A stretch of 64,000 nucleotides of DNA from Pseudeuparius sepicola (lineage: Eukaryota > Arthropoda > Insecta > Coleoptera > Anthribidae): the NCBI GenBank assembly GCA_963920635.1, contig OY987298.1, positions 125,311,735-125,375,734 on the forward strand. The letters are read 5' to 3'. Both the position numbers and the translations under genes were made by a program. Below are positions 12,293 to 22,799 of the stretch, one piece after another (the stretch's first letter is position 1; every line of letters begins with the position of its first letter). The notes beneath the pieces are model-generated. The model searched no databases and was not told where the DNA came from. It saw only the letters and a list, made by a program, of their open reading frames with translations.

Positions 12293-13261
12293 GGGGTGTA
12301 GTGTATTTCTCTTTACATCAATGAATTATAGGTATAAGAAATTTAAACAAAACCACGACAAAAATATATGGCACATGTAAAAAACGCGACAAAACGAGAA
12401 ATGCCTTTATCTAACAAACGAATCGAGTTATTACCAGGATGCGGTTTGGGCCATTCAACTTTTTTTCGAAAATCGAGCGCTGGACAGCTATAGCTACTTT
12501 TTGTCTACCTCTTCAGGTATCCTACATTGCACAATATTTCCTGTTAAAATTGCCAGCCAAATATATTTTTTTATTACAAACGTATTTTAGTAACCAATGT
12601 TCATCTAACCTAGTTTCATGAAGTTATACTTGGTTTATAAAATGTAATACAGGATAAATTGAGGCGTTTAGTGCAAGAGTGGCCCAACTAAAAAAAAACG
12701 CTTATTGTGTTAATAGTATAGGCTGCGTGGATTTTTATTAATCTATCATGTGCAATAACGGCCTATATCGATTTCTCTAAGATGCCTCTAGGTGGCGCAT
12801 ATAATGTTACTTTAGCATATTGCAATCTGATCATATCAGTTAGTACAAAAATGGCCCAACATTCGCGAATCAATGATTTAGTTCGTATGTTTTGCGCAAT
12901 AGCGGACTATCTTTTAATCAGGACTTTTTTAAAAAGAATTTAAGCGTTTCTGATGGTGGACTTACACGTGCTTTACTTCAAAAAGGACAAGGCGGCCACC
13001 CTTTCTAGGGATAAGAGGGGGGAAAAGCTTAAACCAGTAAAACAATCGAAAAAAAATTGAATCTGTCACTATTTTTTTATTTCGAGTTTCCCAAGGTATA
13101 AGTCCCATTATTCAAAAAAGAAAAATCCTAACCTTTGCAACTTACCCCCACCTTAAATTTGTCGATAATGCAAAAAAATTAAACGCACGATCCTGGGTCA
13201 CTATCTGTTTTTTACGAAGGCCTAGAAGGGACACTCGCCTTTTTTTCTAGTTCGGCTCCTA
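12293..13261. other. No gene recognised
   Basis: No recognisable coding region. A short frame from an ATG near 12849 reads MAQHSRINDLVRMFCAIAD and then stops. It could be the start of a lost transposon gene, but I cannot name it. Confidence 0.3.
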
Positions 13262-13480
13262 AAATTTCGACTTATAAGTCGAAACTTTAAAACTTCGACT
13301 TATAGGTCGAAATATTGACCCAAAATTTTTACTTATAACTCGAAGCTTTAAAGTTTCGACTTATAAGTCGAAATATTGACCGTCATTATTTCGACTTATA
13401 AGTCAAATTATGAGACGATTAGTTCCATATTTCGACTTATTACTCGAAACTTTAAAGCTTCGAGTTACAAGTCGAAATTT
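13262..13480. repeat. Cluster of short palindromes
   Basis: About seven palindromic units built on the core tcgacttataagtcga occur in 220 bp. Perfect 20-bp palindromes lie at 13265-13284 and 13354-13373, with imperfect ones near 13293-13311, 13327-13345, 13389-13407, 13428-13448 and 13457-13475. Several spacers (ctttaaag and variants) are themselves palindromic. No coding frame runs through it. Confidence 0.85.
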
Positions 13481-13781
13481 TAAATCCATTTAATTTTTAA
13501 TTGGGTTTTTCGCCACCAAACTGATTGAAAGACAACTTTTTCAAGTTGCCTCGAAAATTCATAAATTCTTAACACTAAATGAACGAAACTTTAAACGTGT
13601 AACTCAAAAAATAACTTCAACAAATTTGTTTTCTGAGCTTTCGGAGGATAAATCTTCCTCCTTTCTCAAAGATCATGTCACGTCAAAGTGAAGTGACAGA
13701 TTAATAAATTTCAGGTTAAAATGTCATGACAACAGAAACAATAGCCTAGCCACCTGCCTGATATTGTACCCTGTGTTTTAT

Positions 13782-14757
13782 CTAATTATCTATACTAACT
13801 TCTCTTTGAATAAGTGGCAATAATATTTTACTGAATTCCACTGAACATTCAGCAACACAGTTGCCCGTATTTCCTAGAATAAATGCAGATTCTTTAATTT
13901 TTCGTCTATTTCCTACTTCTTCTTTTAGAATTGGTTTGGAACTATCCCACAATATCCTATGATTGTTATTAAAGGAATGTTCACATATTTTTGACTTCGA
14001 AATTTGATTTTGCCTGATATAATTTTTATGTTCTTTTAAGCGAACGTTAAATGGCCTACAAGTCTCCCCAACATAGAACTTTCCACATTCATAAGGAATT
14101 TTATAAATGCAATTTTTTGAACTTTGTAACTCATTAAATGGTTTTGTTTTAACTAGCATCGATCTTAATGTATTTTTGGTTTTAAATACTGTTCTCACAT
14201 TAAAATGATTGCCTGTACGTTTTAGCTTATCTGACAGTCCAGGAATATAAGGAATTATTAAATTTACTGGTCGGTCCACCAGATTTATTTCTCTAATTCT
14301 ATTAGCATTGTTATTTTGTTGGCAATCCTGAAAAACTTGCTCAACAAATTCAATAGGATAACTATTCTTCTCAAGAACATGTTTTATATGTTTAATTTCC
14401 TCCTCAAATTTTGTGTTATTAGAACAAATCGTTCTAGCCCTGTCATACAAACTTTTAATTACTCCTTTTTTAACACTAATATGATGATTGGAGTTGAAAT
14501 GGAGATATCTATTAGTATATGTTGGTTTTCTATAGACACTAGTTTCTATATTATCTGATTTTAGTATAGAAACATCTAAGAAAGGTAATTCATTATTATT
14601 TTCAATTTCTAAGGTAAACTTAATAGAAGGTTCTTGAGAGTTTATAAAATTTAATAATGAATTTAACTCATCTACTCCATGTTCCCATATAACAAATATG
14701 TCATCTACATATCTCCACCAAACATTAGGTTGGTGAACATATCTAGTCGAAGCTATA
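13782..14757 (-). pseudogene. Penelope-like element, C-terminal RT and GIY-YIG part, 5' truncated
   Basis: The minus-strand frame 13782-14849 has 355 codons. Residues from about 33 on match a Penelope-like retroelement. The reverse transcriptase catalytic motif RYVDDIFVIW is at about residues 46-55, followed by the thumb region and a linker. A GIY-YIG endonuclease begins CIYKIPYECGKFYVGET (about 247-263), with the later Arg (about 270), a His-rich segment and a conserved Glu region near 320. The Cys-x7-Cys at the start of the endonuclease is a usual feature of this family. The first 32 residues, upstream of about 14757, are unrelated, so the fingers and most of the palm domain are missing. 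This segment is an uninterrupted frame. A matching upstream RT piece lies at 21850-22195 on the same strand. Confidence 0.9.
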
Positions 14758-14932
14758 TAGGTCTGTGATATAGGGCAGAGCCGGGGAATACCGAACAGGC
14801 GGGTAATACCGAACAGCTGCTTGTTTTTATATCGAAGAAAACTGCCCACCGCGCCGAGAACTTCTCTTAGTACCTATGCAAAAGATGTCGCTCTTTCTAT
14901 TGCCAAGCCCATATTGCTAGCATAATTTCAAT

Positions 14933-15283
14933 ATAAATAAAACACAAGTTTCTTGGGATTCGACCGAATAAACACATTTATTAAAATAGTTTTCACTACG
15001 TACGTTTCGGCTCAGCAGCCATCCTCAGGTACAATTTTACATTGAGTAATTTGCTAAAAAAGAGAGGTTAGGGAACGCTTAAAAGATTTTTTTCACTATA
15101 CAAACAAAAACACTAAAAATTTAATCTTTAAAAATACTTACAAGAATTCTCATCAGTCAACCGAAAAACATTCCAGAAATTAACAATGTCTAAACCATAT
15201 CTGATATGTCCAAACCATGAAAACTATTTTAATAAATGTGTTTTATTCGGTCGAATCCCAATAAACTTGTGTTTTATTTATTA
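14933..15283. repeat. Inverted-repeat segment bearing a hammerhead-like motif
   Basis: A block of about 62 bp (14933-14994, including gggattcgaccgaataaa) returns in reverse complement at 15221-15283 with few mismatches. The spacer of about 225 bp starts directly with a hammerhead-like motif on the minus strand. The arrangement recalls the terminal pseudo-LTRs of Penelope-like elements, which often carry such motifs and inverted pieces. It lies only about 180 bp upstream, in the sense of the element, of the truncated Penelope-like reading frame. Confidence 0.65.
14991..15034 (-). ncRNA. Hammerhead-ribozyme-like motif (Penelope type)
   Basis: Minus strand: CTGAGGA (15022-15028, fits the CUGANGA core), then one T, then a 4-bp stem GGCT/AGCC with loop GCTG, then GAAA (15005-15008). 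A self-complementary ACGTACGT stem III follows, then the cleavage-position A (14997). Stem I pairs only three positions well (TAC with GTG, one wobble) before a mismatch. Short palindromic stem III, which would work as a dimer, is known for hammerheads in Penelope-like elements. The extra T between core and stem II, shared with the motifs at 16.7 and 36.2 kb, makes self-cleavage uncertain. Confidence 0.5.
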
Positions 15284-15658
15284 ACGAAACGACCAAGAAA
15301 CTAAATTTGTATAATTTCAATATGGTTGCAAAGACAATACAATCCATGTGACAGTTCTGTTATTGTTATAAGTCCTAATTCGGTTGAGTTATAAGGTAAG
15401 TACATGATATTTTTTTAATTTAAGGAAGTTACCAATTACCCGTTGACACAAAAATGTTACTAGATGATTATTTTGTTGTTATTTGTTACACACAATGTAT
15501 GCAAATATGTTTATAACCTCAAAACCAGAAAAGTTATTAGGACTGGTAAATCCGATCAGGTCACCAGCATTAACGGGTCAGGTGATCGGTGTATTACCCG
15601 CCAGATAGATTTATTTTAATAGATACTATTTTTTGCAGCCAATAATTTTTTTTAAGTA

Positions 15659-17305
15659 TACAGGGTTTCCCAACGAAAACTTGACCCCCCAAAAAAATTA
15701 GAAAACCGAAAAATAATTGAATATTCGCCGAAACACGTCGATTTTTGTTCTTTGGGGGAGCTTTTTTGACAGTCAAGCCAACCCGATATGTTCATCCCCC
15801 TAATCCTTAGCAACCCCAACATTAAAATTTCAAATGGAACTATCCCCTTGTGGCGCATCATTTTAAAGCCCTTTTTTATTGCGAATACAGTGATGTATCG
15901 TTTTTAGACTTCTCTTGAGATTTGACAGAATTATTGGCTAAAAACGGAAAGTTGACAATCCACTGTACACGTAGCAATTTTTACACAAATGCCCGCCACT
16001 AAAAGTTTTTTATCTACTACACGCGACCAAATTACCTAGTTTTTATTGACGTGTCGATCAGTTTACAAAAAAGTCACAAATGAAAAAGCTGAAGCAAAAC
16101 AAAAAAGTTCATACGAATTCAAACTTTATATATTTTTAAAATATGTAACAAAACAAGTCACAAGTCACTGTCACAAAAAAATTCCTGTTTTTTGCTTGTA
16201 GCACAGACTAACTAGTAATACAGACAATTCCTTAGCGACATGTGTCAAAAGGAGACTCGCTTTTTAGCGAAATATCTTCTAAAGACATGAATAATATGTA
16301 TTTTATTTGATTTTACGTTAATCTACATAACAAAGAGATTTTACTAGAACCAAATTTATGCTTTAAATACTGTCTGTTTTTCTGTAAATTGAAATGGAGA
16401 CTCGCTTATTTTTGACACATGTCCGTAAGGAGGCTTCTGCTGTGCTTGTAGCCACGAAATTGTTAGTTTCAGCCTGCTATTGAAAGTGGAAACGTATTTT
16501 CGAAATGGTTTAACGAATCGCTACAGCACGAATTGCAACAATTTCTAACCTTTCCGTGATAGAATAAACCATATAAAAAAAATTAAAATTGAAAGTCTTT
16601 AAGTCAAAACTCCACAAATAGTTTTTAATAACATTAAAAACTGTAAAAACTGTAGGTACATGTTTCGAACCACTAGGGGTTCATCTTCAGCAGTAAATAA
16701 TATGGTAAGAAAAATTGATAAAGCTCAAAATACTAAAAAACTTATAAAACTTATAAAAACAATTTTAAATTTCAAAAACACGTTTACACTTTCAATAGCA
16801 GGAAAAAACAGGAATTTTTTTTTGTGACAGTGACTTTTTGTTCCATATTTTAAAAAGATATAAGGTTTGAATTCGAATGAACTTTTTTGCTTTGCTTCAG
16901 TTTTTTTATTTGTGACTTTTTTGTAAACTGATCGACACGTCAATAAAACCTAGGTCATTTGGTCGTGTGTAGTAGATAAAAAACTTATTAGTGGAGGGCA
17001 TTTGTGTAAAAATTACTACGCTTACAGTTGATTGTCAACTTTCCGTTTTTAGCTAATAATTCTGTCAAATCTCGACAGGATTCTAAAAAACGATACATCA
17101 CTGTATTCGCAATAAAAAGTGCTTTAAAATGATGCGCCACAAGGGGGGTAGTTCCATTTGAAATTTTAAAGTTGGAGTTGCTAGGGATTAGTAGGGGGAT
17201 GAACATATCGGGTTGGCTTGACTGTCAAAAAAGCTTCCCCAAAAAACAAAAATCGACGGGTCTCGGTTTTCTAATTTTGTGGGGGGGGGGGTCATTGTGT
17301 TTTAG
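15659..17305. repeat. Large foldback element, arms of about 530 bp
   Basis: The left arm, about 15659-16205, starts cagggtttcccaacg after TA. It is matched in reverse complement by about 16785-17305, through runs such as gatgaacatatcgggttgg. The right arm lacks the outermost 30 bp or so. The spacer of about 580 bp holds non-coding DNA and a second hammerhead-like motif. Open frames in the arms (15594-15861, 16725-17206) are mirror copies of each other and not genes. Confidence 0.8.
16652..16697 (-). ncRNA. Second hammerhead-like motif
   Basis: Minus strand: CTGAAGA (16684-16690), one T, a 5-bp stem GAACC/GGTTC with loop CCTAGT, then GAAA and a self-complementary ACATGT ending in a GTA triplet. 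The core and stem II fit a hammerhead well. Stem I is poor: one clear pair and then mismatches. It is likely a decayed Penelope-type terminal motif trapped in the spacer of the foldback element. Confidence 0.4.
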
Positions 17306-18071
17306 AATATTATTTGTTTTTGTTATTTTGCTTAACCTTTACGAGTTATTGAATGAATATGGTTTATTTAAATATGTTGATTGGTATTTCCCTACACATA
17401 TTCGGTATTAACCGCCTAGTCGGCAAATATCGATCAAAGTTTCCTACTTTATTTTTTTATATGTGTCTTCCAGATGATAATTAGTTGCTATTAAACATTT
17501 TTTAATGGAAGTTAAAAGAATTTGGAACAATTTAAGGTAAAACACAAATTTAAAATCATAACGTAAAGCATTGTAAAAAATAGAATTCCTTAAGTGATCG
17601 GAATTCCCCGACTCTACCATAAATATAATTGTCGCCAATCTTCAATTAAAGGTTTCTCAAGACCAACAAAATAAATGTAGTTATGGTTTCATATTTTTGG
17701 CGAGATCTTTTTGGCATTTCGAAAAAAAGTTATCCATGGATGCCGATTTCCCTTTTAACGTCACCTATAGCTGTCTAAAATTGGCACGTTTTTGTTTCTT
17801 AAGTCTTTGTAGTCCAAGAAAATTGTCATTTTTTTTATAGAGGTAGAAAAAAAAATTCTTAACAGGTAGATATTTTCAGGGTTGGTTGTGGGTAGCGTCC
17901 TGATGAGTATGACCCCAAAAAATCACCATCGAAGTCGTGTTACGAACCCCGCAATAGGGGTGGTTTTGCAAATCTTTTTTTTTTGAACTTTTTTCTTATG
18001 TGTACATTATTACATTCTCTACAACTTTCCCTTATGAAGTTTTTTTTAACTTCAATACTTCACGAGATATA

Positions 18072-19948
18072 CAGGGTGTCCAACTTTAAAACTGTACAAA
18101 TCCGTAAAACCTTCATTTTTGGAGATAATCGCCTAAACTTTTTTTTGTTTTAAAGGCCTTCAAAAACCGCGTCTTTTGACCTTCCTGCCATTTTCAAAAT
18201 GCAAATCCAGGGCCGGCTGCCATGGAATTGTGCCAATTGCCATGGAATCCCTTCAAAACAGTCGAATGGTGAACAGGGCCACTTAAAATGCTGATGTAAA
18301 ATAATTTACTACAAAAATATACAGGGTATTTTTCTCTGAGCCATCTCAAAATTCTGAAATTTTATGGAACTTATACGGATCAAGAGTGCTCTGGAATCAT
18401 TGAAAAAATATTGATAAACACAAAAGTAATGTATTTCTTTACAAAATGACAACTAACAAATAAAAACAATTTAAATTATTGGACCTTTCTCAACAAAGTC
18501 ACTGTCTAAGATGATACATTATCTGTGCGTTTTTCCTGTTGTGGCACACCAGAACTTTTCAATTTTCTATGCCTCAGTTAAATTATCTGTCCTTAAAATT
18601 TTTAAAAAATTTCGTGGTGAGTTTACACATGCATAGATTTATTTGCGCCAATAAGAACTGGCGCGCCAGTAAATTAAATTTGCACGTGTAAACATCGACT
18701 TGCATAAAAGTTGAATCTTTGCATGCATAGACTGAAAAAGCAAAGTCTAGAGAATACTATGAAAAAGTCTGTAGTCTTCTGAAATCAGTTGCGCCAGTGG
18801 TGACTCATACCCGCAAGAAAATATAATTTGCGTGTGTAAACAAGCACTTGCACGTCGGTTCGCCAGGTTTTAGTTGCATTTTTGACGGTGGACGGTGGAG
18901 CTTAGTAATTCGTGTGATTGATAGCTATAAATAGTGTGTAAATATGGCTAAAAAAAGTGGTCAGCAGAACTGACAATAAAATTTCTGGAAGGGCCGACGT
19001 GGTTTTACCCACATACGACGTTTTCGTCGTTTCTCTTTTTCTGTATTTCTTCTATCTTTTTTTTCACTAAAAATTCAGCAGTTATTTTGCGGCAAAAAAA
19101 AGTGGTCAGCAGAACTGTCAATAAAATTTCTGGAAGAGCCGACGTGGTTTAACCCACACACGACCTTTTCGTCGTTTCTCTTTTTTCTGCATTTCTTCTA
19201 TCTTTTTGTTTCACTAAAAATTCCGCAGTTATTTTGCAGGCTTCGCGAAGTTCAGTCCACATTGCGGCACTTGCGCATTGTGCAGTGTCAATTTTAAAAT
19301 GAAACTGGCGTGCCAAACGTTCCTATTTTTGAACATCTGTGTAAACCTTTTCTGGCATGCAAATAGAACTGGCGCGACCACTGGCGCCACTAAATCCATG
19401 CGTGTGTAAACTCACTAAAGATATGGATTTACTGACTGGCGGGCTTCTGTATTTTTTAGATTTAGTTCGTTTATAGTATGTGGAGCGGCTTTGATGTACT
19501 CGATTTGTGACCCGTATAAAATCCCAAAAATTCAGTAATTTGAGATGGCACAGATAAGAATACTCTGGACATTTTGTATTGGACCTTTGCACACCAACAC
19601 CTTGAGTGGTTCTATTGGCCACTCAACTGTTTTGAGGGGATTCCATATTCCATGGCACACTTGACTTGGCAGATACCTTTAAAATTCCTATTTTGCTTGA
19701 CACCCTGCAGAATGGAACTCCCTGTATATTTTTTCTTCAAATTTAGTATATAATGGTTTCGGGGTGTTCTGATTAACACTGATGTGGGGTCAAATTTTAA
19801 ATAAAGAAATCGCTAAATGGTTTTCGTGAAAATCGGGGGTATGAAAAAATCGCAGCCGGCCCTGGATTTGCATTTTGAAAATGGCAGGAAGGTAAAAAGA
19901 AGCAGCAGATTTTTACGGATTTGTACAGTTATAAAGTTGGACACCCTG
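18072..19948. mobile_element. Foldback TA element, copy A (cagggtgtccaac ends)
   Basis: The ends are cagggtgtccaactttaaa and the complement at 19927-19948, with TA on each side. Shared internal blocks (ggagataatcgcctaaac, gcaaatccagggccggc) identify two other copies at 27932-29183 and 47263-48463. No transposase frame is present, so it is non-autonomous. This copy is longer because a further inverted-repeat element, about 18618-19421, has inserted into it. Confidence 0.85.
18618..19421. mobile_element. Nested inverted-repeat element with internal tandem repeat
   Basis: The ends read gtgagtttacacatgcatag and the complement (catgcgtgtgtaaactcac), enclosing ggcgcgcc-type sequence on both sides. 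Inside, a unit of about 140 bp occurs twice (about 18945-19085 and 19093-19235), starting aaaaaaagtggtcagcagaac. An in-frame reading of the first unit (WSAELTIKFLEG) faintly recalls the start of a MADF or Myb-like accessory protein, but it is too short to call. Target repeats were not resolved. Confidence 0.6.
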
Positions 19949-19950
19949 TA

Positions 19951-20104
19951 GGTAAAAGATCACCACTAGCTAAAGTGACTAGCACAAGCTGATTTTTGCA
20001 GGGTTAACTATGGGTTAACTTAGGAGTGCACCCCGAGTTAACTCTGAAAAAATCAGCTTGTTTTAAAGAAATTTAGCAGTTTAGCTAGTGGTGATCTTTT
20101 ACCT
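19951..20104. mobile_element. Small hairpin TA element, 154 bp
   Basis: The ends ggtaaaagatcaccactagc and the exact complement at 20085-20104 are flanked by TA (19949-19950 and 20105-20106). A second inner inverted pair (aagctgattttt with its complement) surrounds a core with two gttaact repeats. It is non-coding and of MITE type. Confidence 0.8.
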
Positions 20105-20362
20105 ATATCTCGTAAAGTATTGAAGTTAAAAAAAACTTCATAAGGGAAAGTTGTAGAGAATGTAATAATTTACACACAAGAAAAAAAAAGGACAATTAAG
20201 AAAAAAAATACAAAAAAATGTTTGCAAAACCACCCCTATTGCGGGGTTCGTAACACGACTTCGATGGTGATTTTTTGGCGTTATACTCAGGACGCTACCC
20301 AAAACCAACCCTGAAAATATCTACCTGTTAAGAATTTTTTTCTCCATGTATAATTTTCTTGG

Positions 20363-21849
20363 ACCATTGTGGGGTGCAACATAAGCGAGAAAATCGCGGT
20401 GGTAATCCAAAAAAATCATACCGTGTGTGGCAGTTCTTCCATGATAAATCCGTACACGTAAAAGTGAAAAGATCGACGATTATCTGCCAGGTTTGTCCCA
20501 TCATCCCAAATCTGGTCGGCGTGAATTAAGTATCAGCGGCGCTGGCCCGCGGCCTCTGAATAATGGAAGGGGGCGAGCCTCCCTAGGGATCTATTATACA
20601 TTCGGGATTGGCGGTCGCGCCACCCTATCCTGGACCGTCCACCCATCCAGATCGTGAGAGAAATCCAATGCTATCGTTTATTTCGAAATATTTGGTCGCC
20701 ACAAGCTGACATTTATTTTATAATAGATACAGCATAATACTTTATTATTATTAATGAAGCTTTAGTTGTAGCTAGGGTCTAAGCTTTGTCCATTTGCGAT
20801 AGAGTCACCTTATCACATTTTTTGGATTTATTTGTATAATTATGCAAAATATGTTTGATCTGGTGTCGTCGTTTAGTGGACTAGCCAGTATCTAATCAAT
20901 TCCACACTAACTTATTTTGATTATTTTAGCATTGGTATTATACATACAAAAAATGCCTGCGTTTTTTTTACAGCTGGAAGCTGAGAACGGAACCAACCGC
21001 CAGAAGCAGATAAATAAAAGAACACACTACCAAAACTGACCGGTATATGAAGTGTAGAGTAGGTACTGATAAAGTGGGTTTGTGGACACCCAGAATAAAA
21101 CAAATTTGTTCGAGCTTTGTAGCAAATATGTATATGCAATTTTGTCATCATTAGTGTGGACGGTTGTTTTCGGATTTGCTTCATTTCCAGGTATAACACA
21201 TTTAAAGAGTTTTTGTGTTAATGTGTCAGCTTGGTGTGGATTGAGCAATGAGCATTATTCTATCCCGACTGACTGTACTGGTTGACAGAAACCTGGTCGC
21301 TCTATAAACTCTAGAAGAAAACAGTGAAGCGGAGGTACAAATAGACTTTTTCGTATGCTGCAGACAATCCTGCACTTTAGTATCGAAACCGCCCCGCCGT
21401 TCTGCAATTAGAGGAAGTCCAGTTCGACTGGGCTGCTAGCTGAATATCAAATCAACAGTTTCACTTGATAGTCCGCTTTTGCCCTGCTTTTATCTGGAGA
21501 ATTGTTAACGTTTCTTACGGTGTTGGTATTCGTGTAAAAGAAGAGAGGACCAGAAGTTTGCCGGTCTCCACGTTTATTGTCTTTGAATTTTGGAATTGCA
21601 GAGCAAATGTTCCGTACTTTCTCGATGTTGTTTCTTTTTTATCACAGAAAGTACATCAATATAATTTTGCAACAGGGTTTTCCAAATAAAACCTTTGTTT
21701 TTATTTTAAGTATCGCCATTAAGTTCTTTAATCTCTCTTTAATAGAGCTTACAGATTCTATAATTATTGTCTTATCACTGACATTTTATATAATATTAAT
21801 AATAATAAGTGTATTGTTATTTTTCATCTTTTCTAATTTTTTTTACCGT
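20363..21849. other. No gene recognised; short GC-richer patch
   Basis: About 20500-20660 is richer in G and C than its surroundings (cggcgctggcccgcggcctc) and may come from an unrecognised element. Frames at 20921-21285 and 21465-21885 show no motif I know. Confidence 0.35.
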
Positions 21850-22195
21850 AGGCCAAAAATTTGTGTGAAAAATTTATTATTATAATTGAAACAGTTTGAA
21901 GAAAGACATAACCGTATACCTTCGCTTAATTATTGGAATTGTTGTGTGGGAGTTAATTTCATTACAATGCTTTTTAATACAATTTATTGCAAGGTCTAAA
22001 GGAATGTTAGTAAATACTGAGAACGTTTAATATAAAAATATATTTTTTTCAAGAACATTGGTGATTATGTGGGAAAAATATCTACACAATTTATAGGTTG
22101 GAGAGTTGTTATTAGAAACAATAGGGCGCAAAGGAATTCCAGCTTTATGCAATTTAGGTATATAAACCGTAGATTGCCCATTATGACATTATGAA
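21850..22195 (-). pseudogene. Penelope-like element, upstream RT fragment
   Basis: Read on the minus strand, three successive pieces match Penelope-type reverse transcriptase. They are STVYIPKLHKAGIPLRPIVS (continuing NNNSPTYKLCRYFS), then FTNIPLDLAINCIKKHC onward to SFFKLFQL, then NNKFFTQIFG. Stops and one frame change separate them, so it is dead. The block ends just before where the MGxPLS motif and then YVDD should follow. Those later parts lie 7 kb away at 13782-14757 on the same strand and in the right order. Confidence 0.85.
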
Positions 22196-22647
22196 GTTGA
22201 GAAAGCTGGCAACATGGCTTGCGGGTCTGCGCGGAGTGTCCTGTCACTCCCTCTCAATTGATTTTACAAGAAATTTACCAGAATTAATTTGTGTAGTGCG
22301 GGTAGTGCTATCGTCGCCAGATTGCTACGACGAGGCAGTGTGTCTCTGGATAGAAACAGACAGCCCGAAGTGCTGGCGACAGCTTTCTTATAAATTTGTT
22401 TTTGTGACAAAATGAAACATTTCTCTAAGAGTTTGAAGTGAAGAATCGTTCCTTTACAATTTCAAGCCTTAAGATGCTAGAACCGTCGAGGGAAGCTAGA
22501 ACTTAGTTATATACTTGGCTGTAAGTCAAATCGTATTAATAACTTGTAGTAGCTAGTAGCTAGGTTTTCTTTGCTTGACGGCAAGCGGTCAACTTGTATT
22601 AGTTTTGGGCTTTTCAAAGGACGAAAATTTAAGAATGAAATGATTAA
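22196..22647. other. No gene recognised
   Basis: Sequence upstream, in element sense, of the Penelope-like fragment. It may be part of the same element, but no motif is visible. The 74-codon frame at 22191-22415 is not recognisable. Confidence 0.3.
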
Positions 22648-22796
22648 GGGCCAATTTCATAGACAAACTAAAGTACCCTTTAAAATGAAAGGAGCTTCCT
22701 AACAATCCAATCATTGTTTAGTATTGTTGCAAACGTTTCTTTACCTAAAGTTAAAGTCAAAAGATAATTTAGTATAATATATTAGGAAATTGACCC
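22648..22796. mobile_element. Short MITE with TAA target repeat
   Basis: The ends are gggccaatttcatag and the complement-like ggaaattgaccc, flanked by TAA on each side (22645-22647 and 22797-22799). A 3-bp TAA or TTA target is typical of PIF/Harbinger-type MITEs. It is 149 bp, AT-rich and non-coding, with imperfect longer pairing of the arms. Confidence 0.65.
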
Positions 22797-22799
22797 TAA

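Larger units (their letters stand above)
17814..20362. mobile_element. Palindromic element with two nested TA insertions
   Basis: The outer arms 17814-18071 and 20105-20362 are near-perfect inverted repeats of about 257 bp each; both include the run ggtggttttgcaaa or its complement. Joined, they would form one hairpin element of about 515 bp. At its centre two other elements sit side by side at TA: 18072-19948 (ends cagggtgtccaac) and 19951-20104 (ends ggtaaaagatcacc). TA is present at every junction (18070-18071, 19949-19950, 20105-20106). This gives a clear insertion order: host hairpin first. Confidence 0.8.

Noticed and set aside
13262..13480. CRISPR array
   Set aside because: The repeats are palindromes with very short, palindromic spacers, in insect DNA; no regular repeat-spacer pattern and no cas genes.
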